Assembly (NCBI GenBank): GCA_002919115.1
Contig: PKER01000191.1
Location: 1 to 6,738 of the forward strand
Origin: a bacterium
Lineage (GTDB): Bacteria; Actinomycetota; Thermoleophilia; Solirubrobacterales; 70-9
Direction: 5' to 3'
Length of the DNA stretch: 6,738 nt
The notes under the pieces were generated by a model. It did no database searches. It had not been told where the DNA came from and saw only the letters and a program-made list of their open reading frames with translations. A program made the position numbers and the translations under genes. Position 1 is the first letter of the stretch. The number at the start of each line of letters is the position of its first letter. This document shows, one piece after another, positions 1-5,723 of this stretch.

Positions 1-1
1 C

Positions 2-1300
2 ACCTTCGGGTGCCAGATGAACGAGCACGACTCCGAGCGCATGCGCGGCATGCTCGAGTCGCTGGGCTACGAGGAGGCTGCCGAGCGCTCCGAGGCCGAC
101 CTGATCCTCTTCAACACCTGCTCGATCCGCGAGTCGGCCGACAACCGGTTTATCGCGCACCTGGGCGAGGCCAAGCGGCTCAAGTCCGAGGACCCGTCGC
201 GCATCGTCGGGGTCGGCGGCTGCTGGGCGCAGTCGGTGAAGGAGGAGGTGTTCGAGCGCTTCCCGTTCGTCGACGTGGCCTTCGGGCCGGGGCAGATCCA
301 CAAGCTCGCCGAGTTCCTCACGACCGACTCGATCGGCGCCCAGGGCTACTTCGAGTTCGAGGGCTTCTCCGGGCACCTGCCGATGAAGCGCGAGCGCGAG
401 TTCCAGGCCTGGGTGCAGATCTCGCAGGGCTGCAACTGCCGCTGCTCGTACTGCATCGTCCCGTCCACGCGCGGGCGCGAGGTGAGCCGGCCGCACACCG
501 AGCTCGTCGAGGAGGTCACCAAGCTCGCCGCCGACGGCGTCCGCGAGGTGACCCTGCTCGGCCAGAACGTGAACAGCTACGGCCGCGACCTGCGCGCGCA
601 GGGGAACGCGAGCTTTGCCGAGCTGCTGCGGATGATCGACGCGATCGACGGCATCGACCGCATCCGCTACACGAGCCCGCATCCCAAGGACATGCGCGAG
701 GACGTGATCCGCGCGCACGTGGAGTGCGAGGCCGTCTGCGAGCACATCCACCTCCCGCTTCAGTCAGGCGCCTCGCGGATCCTCAAGGCGATGCGGCGCA
801 CCTACAACCGGCAGCGCTACCTCGACCGCGTCGCGATGATCCGCGAGCACCTGCCCGACGTCTCGCTGACGACCGACATCATCGTCGGCTTCCCGGGCGA
901 GACCGAGGAGGACTTTCAGGAGACGCTCGAGGTGGTCGACGAGGTCGGCTTCGACTCGGCGTTCACGTTCATCTTCTCGCCGCGCCGCGGCACCGAGGCC
1001 GCGAACCTGCCCGACCAGGTCCCGCACCCGGTCAAGCGCGAGCGCATGGAGCGGCTCGTCGAGCTCGTGCAGAAGCACGCGCGCGAGCGCGCCCAGCGCT
1101 TCGTCGGGCGCACGATGGACGTGCTGGTCGAGGGGCCGAGCCGCAACGACCCGGCGCGCCTGCGCGGGCGCACCCGGCACAACAAGGTCGTGAACTTCGA
1201 CGGCACGGCCAAGCCCGGCGAGATCGTCGAGGTCGAGATCACCGGCGCCACCTCGCAGACGCTCACCGGCACCGAGCGGCTGCTGAGCCGCATCGGCTGA
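2..1300 (+). CDS. miaB: tRNA-2-methylthio-N6-dimethylallyladenosine synthase MiaB (5' partial)
   Basis: Radical-SAM methylthiotransferase that adds the 2-methylthio group to i6A37 of tRNAs reading UNN codons, using two [4Fe-4S] clusters. The frame is open from base 2 and reads TFGCQMNEHDSERM, the N-terminal MiaB motif, so the true start lies just outside the window and probably only a short N-terminal stretch is missing. The Met at 17 is internal: starting there would lose the first cluster cysteine (codon 11-13). Numbering from that Met, the other MTTase-domain cysteines are C35 (NTCSIRE) and C69 (GGCWAQ). The radical-SAM CxxxCxxC is C139/C143/C146, followed by LGQNVNSYG (about 182-189), HLPLQSG (245-251) and DIIVGFPGETEEDF (287-300). 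A C-terminal TRAM-like tRNA-binding region covers about 363-426. An extra cysteine (C141) lies inside the radical-SAM loop. miaA follows after 28 bp, so co-transcription is likely. The motifs favour MiaB over MtaB or RimO. Confidence 0.96.
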   Translation, partial: TFGCQMNEHDSERMRGMLESLGYEEAAERSEADLILFNTCSIRESADNRFIAHLGEAKRLKSEDPSRIVGVGGCWAQSVKEEVFERFPFVDVAFGPGQIHKLAEFLTTDSIGAQGYFEFEGFSGHLPMKREREFQAWVQISQGCNCRCSYCIVPSTRGREVSRPHTELVEEVTKLAADGVREVTLLGQNVNSYGRDLRAQGNASFAELLRMIDAIDGIDRIRYTSPHPKDMREDVIRAHVECEAVCEHIHLPLQSGASRILKAMRRTYNRQRYLDRVAMIREHLPDVSLTTDIIVGFPGETEEDFQETLEVVDEVGFDSAFTFIFSPRRGTEAANLPDQVPHPVKRERMERLVELVQKHARERAQRFVGRTMDVLVEGPSRNDPARLRGRTRHNKVVNFDGTAKPGEIVEVEITGATSQTLTGTERLLSRIG

Positions 1301-1328
1301 TCCCCGGGCAAGCGAGCCCGCGCCCGGC

Positions 1329-2228
1329 GTGGACGTCATCGCGATCTTCGGGCCCACGGCGGCCGGCAAGACCGGGGTGGCGATCGAGCTCGCTGACCTC
1401 TTGCGCGAGCGCGGGGAGGACCCCGTCGCGGTCAACTGCGACTCGATCCAGGTCTACGCGGGCCTGGAGATCCTGAGCGGCGCCGCGACCCCCGAGGAGC
1501 GCGCGCGGCTCGAGCACCGGCTGCTCGGCTTCGTGGCGATCGACGGCGAGTTCTCCGCGGGCCGCTACGCGCAGCTCGCGCACGCCGAGATCGACCAGCT
1601 CCTGGCCGAGGGGCGCCGGCCGATCGTCGTCGGCGGGACGGGGCTCTACCTGCGCGCCGCGCTGGCCGAGCTGGACATGCGCCCGCAGGTGCCGAGCGAG
1701 GTGCGCGCGGCGGTGGAGGCCGACCTCGCCGAGCGCGGCCCGGCGGCGCTGCACGAGGAGCTGCCCGATGAGCTGCGCTCGGGCGTGCACCCCAACGACC
1801 GCAAGCGGATCGCCCGGCTCACCGAGCTCGTGCGCCTCGGGATCACGCCGCACGCCTCGAGCGAGGGCCTGTGGACGGAGAACCTGCGCGTGCCGGCGCG
1901 CCTGTTCGGGATCACGCTCGAGCGCGACGAGCTCCACGCCCGCATCAACGCGCGGGTGGACGCGATGGTCGCGGCAGGCGCGGTCGAGGAGGTGAAGCGC
2001 GCGGACGCGGCGGGCGCCTCGCGCACGGCGCGGCAGGCGATCGGCTTCGAGGAGCTCTTGCGCGGCGACACCGAGGCCATGCGCTCCGCGCAGCGCGCCT
2101 TCGCCCGGCGCCAGCTCACCTGGATGCGCAAGATGCCGCACGTGGAGCTGGTCGACCGGACCGGGCGCGACGACGCCTGGGTCGCCCGCGAGATCCTCGC
2201 CCGGCTCGACCGCGGCCCGGGCAGCTAG
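1329..2228 (+). CDS. miaA: tRNA dimethylallyltransferase MiaA
   Basis: Transfers the dimethylallyl group from DMAPP to N6 of A37 in tRNA, giving i6A37, the substrate of MiaB encoded just upstream. The 299-residue product has normal family length. Visible motifs are the P-loop GPTAAGKT (residues 8-15), DSIQVY (38-43, with the conserved Asp), GGTGLYLRA (102-110, with the active-site Thr104), HPNDRKRIAR in the middle, QAIGFEEL and the C-terminal RRQLTWMRK. The canonical GMDIGTAKP stretch after DSxQVY is replaced by GLEILSGAATPEE (about 45-57), which is atypical. The GTG start is chosen because the P-loop begins seven residues later, as is usual, and the gene sits 28 bp after the miaB stop. No strong Shine-Dalgarno or TAnnnT box is visible upstream, which fits translation from a miaB-miaA message. 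The stop codon is 12 bp from dapF. Identity is secure; the effect of the changed segment is unknown. Confidence 0.95.
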   Translation: MDVIAIFGPTAAGKTGVAIELADLLRERGEDPVAVNCDSIQVYAGLEILSGAATPEERARLEHRLLGFVAIDGEFSAGRYAQLAHAEIDQLLAEGRRPIVVGGTGLYLRAALAELDMRPQVPSEVRAAVEADLAERGPAALHEELPDELRSGVHPNDRKRIARLTELVRLGITPHASSEGLWTENLRVPARLFGITLERDELHARINARVDAMVAAGAVEEVKRADAAGASRTARQAIGFEELLRGDTEAMRSAQRAFARRQLTWMRKMPHVELVDRTGRDDAWVAREILARLDRGPGS

Positions 2229-2231
2229 GCT
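2226..2231 (+). promoter_or_regulatory. Possible -10 element (TAGGCT) upstream of dapF
   Basis: TAGGCT fits the actinobacterial -10 pattern TAnnnT and ends 9 nt before the dapF ATG, so a transcript from it would start at or very near the start codon. Its first three bases are the miaA stop codon TAG, so it could be partly coincidental. A weak -35-like CTCGAC lies at 2205-2210. Similar boxes sit in the same place before dapL, gadB and the SDR gene, which is the main support. Confidence 0.3.
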
Positions 2232-2240
2232 CCCCGCCCG

Positions 2241-3083
2241 ATGCGATTCGAGAAGTGGCAGGCGCTTGGCAACGACTACATCGTCATCGAGGCTCGTGAC
2301 CTCCCGTGGGAGCTCACCCCGGAGCGGATACGCCGGATCTGCGAGCCGCACTTCGGCGTGGGCTCCGACGGCATCCTTTTGCTGAGCGACCCGCCCTCCG
2401 ACGAGTACGTGGCCGAGCTGCGGATCTTCAACCCCGACGGCTCGGAGGCCGAGCTCTCGGGCAACGGCGCGCGCGAGGCGGTGCTCTACCTGCGGGCGGC
2501 GGGCTGGACCGACGCCGACACGTTCTCCGTGATCACGAAGGCCGGGCCCGTGACGCCCACGATCACCGCGCCGGGTACGGTGTCGATGGCGATCGGCCGC
2601 GCGCGCACGGCGTCGCCGGACTACCCGAGCGGGCCGCCCGACGGCACCGGCACGCTCACGGCCGGCGGGCGCGAGTGGCGCTTCCAGCACGTGAACGTCG
2701 GCAACCCGCAGTGCGCGATCGACGTGGGCGACGAGGTCGAGGAGCTGGATCTGGGCGCGCTCGGGCCCGAGATCGAGGGCAACACCGAGCTCTTCCCGAA
2801 CCGCACCAACGTCTCGTTCATCCGCATCGACGGCTCCGTCGTGCGCGCGCGGATCTTCGAGCGCGGGGTGGGGGAGACGCTCTCCTCCGGCACCGGCGCG
2901 AGCGGCGCCGCGGTGGCCGCGTACCTGCGCGGCGCGGAGAGCCCGATCACGGTCAAGCTGGACGGCGGCGAGCTCGTCGTGGACATCACGCCGGAGCTCG
3001 ACGTGACGCTCACCGGCACCGCGAGCCGCGTCTACCGGGGCGAGCTCGACGAGGGGTTCGTGCGCGCGCTGGGCGACGCGTAG
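2241..3083 (+). CDS. dapF: Diaminopimelate epimerase homologue with Ser/Ser at the catalytic Cys positions
   Basis: A 280-residue DapF-fold protein. DapF interconverts LL- and meso-diaminopimelate in the cytoplasm, without cofactor, using a pair of cysteines as acid and base. Substrate-pocket motifs are kept: ALGNDYIVIE (Asn11), HFGVGSDGILLL (37-48), FNPDGSEAE (Asn64), GNGAR (74-78), GNP (154-156), PNRTNVSFI (Asn190) and ERGVGET (Glu208, Arg209). Both catalytic cysteines are replaced. The usual CGNG is SGNG (Ser73, codon 2457-2459) and the usual ACGTGA is SSGTGA (Ser216, codon 2886-2888). The His of GNPH is Gln157, and the second Cys of CGNGxRC is Glu79. Length, start motif and both domain halves are intact, with no frameshift, so this is not a decayed gene. 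The ATG start gives the standard MRFxKxxxLGND N-terminus. It lies 12 bp after miaA and 24 bp before dapL. The family call is firm; epimerase activity is uncertain. Alternatives are a Ser-based epimerase, a related isomerase or dehydratase, or a binding protein. Confidence 0.88.
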   Translation: MRFEKWQALGNDYIVIEARDLPWELTPERIRRICEPHFGVGSDGILLLSDPPSDEYVAELRIFNPDGSEAELSGNGAREAVLYLRAAGWTDADTFSVITKAGPVTPTITAPGTVSMAIGRARTASPDYPSGPPDGTGTLTAGGREWRFQHVNVGNPQCAIDVGDEVEELDLGALGPEIEGNTELFPNRTNVSFIRIDGSVVRARIFERGVGETLSSGTGASGAAVAAYLRGAESPITVKLDGGELVVDITPELDVTLTGTASRVYRGELDEGFVRALGDA

Positions 3084-3091
3084 CGGGTTGT

Positions 3092-3097
3092 TAGATT
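3092..3097 (+). promoter_or_regulatory. Possible -10 element (TAGATT) upstream of dapL
   Basis: TAGATT matches TAnnnT and lies in a locally AT-richer patch (GGGTTGTTAGATTCACC) that stands out in this very GC-rich window. It ends 10 nt before the dapL ATG. The intervening bases are C-rich with no Shine-Dalgarno, consistent with a very short leader or leaderless mRNA. No convincing -35 box is seen. Confidence 0.4.
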
Positions 3098-3107
3098 CAC
3101 CGCCCCC

Positions 3108-4286
3108 ATGGCTCTGACTGATCCTTCCAAGCGCCTTGAGGCGATGCCGCCGTACATGTTCGCCGAGCTCGAGCGGCGGATCGCCGACAAGAAGGCCCAG
3201 GGAATCGACGTAATCTCGCTCGGCATCGGCGACCCGGACATGCCGACCTACCCGCACATCGTCGAGGCGATGCAGAAGGCGGTGGCGGACCCGGGGACGC
3301 ACCAGTACCCCTCGAACCGCGGGCGCGACGAGTTCCGCGAGGCCTTCGCGCGCTTCTACCGGCGCCGCTTCGGGGTCGAGATCGACCCAGAGAGCGAGGT
3401 GATCCCGGCGATCGGCGCCAAGGAGTGCATCTACAACCTCTGCTTCGCCTTCCTCGACCCGGGCGACGTGGCGCTCGCCGCCGACCCGGGCTACCCGGTC
3501 TACACGGGCGGGCCGATCCTCGCCGGCGCCGAGCCGGTCGTGCTGCCGCTGGTGCCCGAGTTCGGCTTCGTGCCGGACCTCGACGCGATCGACCCGGAGG
3601 CGCTGCGCAAGGCGCGCCTGCTCTTCCTCAACTACCCCAACAACCCGACCGGCGCGGTCGTCCCCGACGGGTTCTTCGAGCGCGTCGTCGAGCTCGCGCG
3701 CGAGCACGAGATCCTCGTCGTGCACGACAACGCGTACTCGGAGACCACCTACGACGGCTACGTCGCCCCGAGCTTCCTCGCCACGCCGGGCGCGAAGGAG
3801 GTGGGCGTCGAGGTCTTCTCCCTGTCCAAGGGCTTCAACATGACCGGCTGGCGCTGCGCCGCGATCCTCGGCAACGCCGACGCGATCAAGACGTACTGGC
3901 GCCTGAAGACCAACGTCGACTCCGGCCTGTTCGAGGCGGTCCAGCTCGCCGCCGTCGCCGCGCTCGACGCACCGCGCGACTCGATCGACGAGATGAACGC
4001 GATCTACCAGCGCCGGCGCGACCTGGTCGTCTCGGCGCTGCGCGACATCGGTGTCGAGGTCGAGCCGCCCAAGGGGACGATCTACGTCTGGGCGCCGGTG
4101 CCCGAGGGCTACACCTCGACGAGCTTCGTCGAGAAGGTGCTCGAGGAGGCCGCCGTCGTGATCTCGCCCGGCTCGATGTACGGGCCGTCCGGCGAGGGCT
4201 TCTTCCGCATCTCGCTGACCACCCCGGACGAGCGGATCACCGAGGCGGTCGAGCGGATGCGCGAGCACGTGAAGCCCGCCGCCTAG
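3108..4286 (+). CDS. dapL: LL-diaminopimelate aminotransferase (DapL type), PLP-dependent class I/II
   Basis: Predicted to convert tetrahydrodipicolinate directly to LL-diaminopimelate with glutamate as amino donor, bypassing the succinylase and acetylase branches of lysine synthesis. The 392-residue fold-type I aminotransferase shows SLGIGDPDMPTYPHIVEA near the N-terminus, HQYPSNRGRDEFREA, the turn DPGYPVYTGG, NNPTG (178-182, with the PLP-contacting Asn179), HDNAYSE (Asp207 to the pyridine nitrogen, Tyr210), SLSKGFNMTGWR with the Schiff-base lysine K241 (codon 3828-3830), and Arg367 in FFRISLT for the substrate carboxylate. KTNVDSGLFEAVQ just after the PLP lysine region is typical of LL-DAP aminotransferases rather than aspartate or alanine aminotransferases. 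Position 24 bp after a dapF homologue, whose family uses LL-DAP, supports the call. The ATG start follows a TAGATT box. The first dozen codons are less GC-rich than the rest, as is common at initiation sites. Substrate is inferred; another class I aminotransferase is possible but less likely. Confidence 0.85.
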   Translation: MALTDPSKRLEAMPPYMFAELERRIADKKAQGIDVISLGIGDPDMPTYPHIVEAMQKAVADPGTHQYPSNRGRDEFREAFARFYRRRFGVEIDPESEVIPAIGAKECIYNLCFAFLDPGDVALAADPGYPVYTGGPILAGAEPVVLPLVPEFGFVPDLDAIDPEALRKARLLFLNYPNNPTGAVVPDGFFERVVELAREHEILVVHDNAYSETTYDGYVAPSFLATPGAKEVGVEVFSLSKGFNMTGWRCAAILGNADAIKTYWRLKTNVDSGLFEAVQLAAVAALDAPRDSIDEMNAIYQRRRDLVVSALRDIGVEVEPPKGTIYVWAPVPEGYTSTSFVEKVLEEAAVVISPGSMYGPSGEGFFRISLTTPDERITEAVERMREHVKPAA

Positions 4287-4343
4287 GCGCGCAGCCCGGC
4301 CACCCAGGCCGAATTCAGGCCCCAGCGCACCCCCCGGATCGGT

Positions 4344-4349
4344 TAGGTT
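4344..4349 (+). promoter_or_regulatory. Possible -10 element (TAGGTT) upstream of gadB
   Basis: TAGGTT matches TAnnnT and ends exactly 6 nt before the GTG at 4356, so the expected transcription start falls on the start codon and a leaderless gadB mRNA is plausible. It lies at the end of the 69-bp gap after dapL, the largest in the window, suggesting gadB has its own promoter. The run of G just before GTG could be mistaken for a Shine-Dalgarno but is too close to the start. No clear -35 box is visible. Confidence 0.4.
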
Positions 4350-4355
4350 CGGGGG

Positions 4356-5723
4356 GTGGACGCGATGGGCGAGCACCCGGCTCGCTACGGCGGCCGGTTC
4401 TTCGTCGACGGCGTGCCGGACGCGCGGTTCCCCGAGGAGGGGATGAGCGCGAGCGACGCGTACGAGCTGATCGACCAGGAGATGGCGCTCGACGGCGACC
4501 CGGCGCGCAACCTGGCGACCTTCGTGACCACGTGGATGGAGCCCGAGGCGCGCCGGCTGGTCGCCGACAACCTGCACCGCAACTTCATCGACCACGCGGA
4601 GTACCCGCGCACGGCCGAGATCGAGCGGCGCTGCATCCGCATGCTCGGCGACCTCTTCCACGCGCCCGGCGAGGTGCGCGGGGCGCGCTGCCAGGGATCG
4701 TCGGAGGCGGTCATGCTCGGCGGGCTCGCGGCCAAGTGGCGCTGGCGCAAGCGCCGCGAGGCGGCGGGGGAGGACACCGAGCGGCCCAACCTGATCTACG
4801 GGCGCGACGTGCACGTGGTGTGGGACAAGCTCTGCCGCTACTTCGACATCGAGCCGCGCACGGTCCCGATGCGCGAGGGCCGCTACACGTTCGGGCCCGA
4901 CGACGTCGAGCCGCTGATCGACGAGCGCACGATCGGCGTGGTCTGCGTGCTCGGCACCACGTTCACCGGCCAGGCCGACGACATCGTGGGGATCGACGCG
5001 ATGCTCCGGCGCCTGCGCGACGAGCGCGGGCTCGACGTGCCGATCCACGTGGACGCGGCCAGCGGCGGGTTCGTGTGGCCGTTCCTGCACCCCGACGAGC
5101 GCTGGGACTTCCGGCTCGAGACGGTGCGCTCGATCAACGTCTCCGGCCACAAGTTCGGGCTGGTCTACCCGGGGGTCGGCTGGCTCGTCTTCCGCGCGCC
5201 GGAGGACCTGCCCGAGGAGCTCGTCTTCTACGAGAACTACCTCGGGCGCACCGACGCGACCTTCACGCTCAACTTCTCGACGGGCTCGTCGATGGTGCTC
5301 GCCCAGTACTACAACTTCTGCCGCTTCGGGCGGCAGGGGTACCGGGAGATCATCGAGGCCATGGACCGCAACGCGCGCTTCCTCGCCGAGAGCATCGGGC
5401 GCACCGGACGGTTCGAGGAGGTGGGCGAAGGCCCGCGCCTGCCGCTGGTCTGCTTCCGGCTGGCCGACCGCGACCTCGCCTACGACGAGTTCGACCTGGC
5501 GAGCCAGCTAGCGGCGGAGCGCGGCTGGATGGTCCCCGCCTACACGCTGCCGCCCGACGCCGAGCACGTCACGGTCATGCGCGCGCTCGTCAAGGAGAAC
5601 GTGGCGCACGCGACGGCCGAGCTTTTGGTGAGCGACCTGGAGGCGGCGGTCAAGACGCTCGACCGCAAGGGCGCCCTCGACGAGCGCGAGCGCGACCGCA
5701 GGCGGCGCGGCCCGGGCTACTGA
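4356..5723 (+). CDS. gadB: Glutamate decarboxylase (GadB/GadA family)
   Basis: PLP-dependent alpha-decarboxylase converting L-glutamate to GABA and CO2 with consumption of a proton; in other bacteria it serves acid resistance or GABA metabolism. The 455-residue protein aligns with the E. coli enzyme over nearly its whole length: NLATFVTTW (52-60), FIDHAEYPR (77-85, Asp79), GSSEAVMLGGLAAKWRWRKR (114-133, PLP phosphate site), PNLIYG, GTTFTGQ (200-206), HVDAASGGF (231-239, Asp233), SGHKFGLVYPGVGW with the Schiff-base lysine K266 (codon 5151-5153), YLGRTDATFTLNFS, QYYNFCRFGRQGY, and RGWMVPAYTLPP near the end. The C-terminus differs: the His-Thr end that closes the active site in E. coli is absent, and the last residues are Arg-rich (ERERDRRRRGPGY). 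The GTG at 4356 follows a TAGGTT box; an in-frame ATG at 4365 is an alternative start only three codons in. No Glu/GABA antiporter gene is visible. The 3' end overlaps the convergent SDR gene by 7 bp. Confidence 0.94.
   Translation: MDAMGEHPARYGGRFFVDGVPDARFPEEGMSASDAYELIDQEMALDGDPARNLATFVTTWMEPEARRLVADNLHRNFIDHAEYPRTAEIERRCIRMLGDLFHAPGEVRGARCQGSSEAVMLGGLAAKWRWRKRREAAGEDTERPNLIYGRDVHVVWDKLCRYFDIEPRTVPMREGRYTFGPDDVEPLIDERTIGVVCVLGTTFTGQADDIVGIDAMLRRLRDERGLDVPIHVDAASGGFVWPFLHPDERWDFRLETVRSINVSGHKFGLVYPGVGWLVFRAPEDLPEELVFYENYLGRTDATFTLNFSTGSSMVLAQYYNFCRFGRQGYREIIEAMDRNARFLAESIGRTGRFEEVGEGPRLPLVCFRLADRDLAYDEFDLASQLAAERGWMVPAYTLPPDAEHVTVMRALVKENVAHATAELLVSDLEAAVKTLDRKGALDERERDRRRRGPGY

Noticed and set aside
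17..1300. Taking the ATG at 17 as the miaB start
   Set aside because: The codons before it encode TFGCQ, which continues the MiaB motif and contains the first cluster cysteine, so the gene is simply cut by the window edge.
10..1476. A 488-codon plus-strand frame overlapping miaB and the start of miaA
   Set aside because: It is out of frame with miaB, is Arg/Ala/Pro-rich without motifs, and crosses the miaB stop into miaA. It is a GC-driven shadow frame.
2241..3083. Calling dapF a pseudogene because of the missing cysteines
   Set aside because: The reading frame is full length, all other motifs are intact and codon bias matches its neighbours, so there is no sign of decay.
4297..4311. Small hairpin CGGCC-ACCCA-GGCCG after dapL as a terminator
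   Set aside because: The stem is only 5 bp and is followed by AATTC rather than a T tract. Stems of this size are expected by chance in such GC-rich sequence.
4307..4321. Imperfect palindrome around GAATTC (GGCCGAATTCAGGCC) as a possible operator
   Set aside because: It is short, imperfect and built around a 6-bp palindrome, with no second copy in the window and no regulator gene nearby.
1263..5150. A 1295-codon open frame on the minus strand spanning parts of five plus-strand genes
   Set aside because: It is antisense to miaB, miaA, dapF, dapL and gadB, all with clear family motifs. Its translation is low-complexity, rich in Arg, Val, His, Asp and Ala, with no domain signature. Such long frames arise because GC-rich third positions remove stop codons from the antisense frame.
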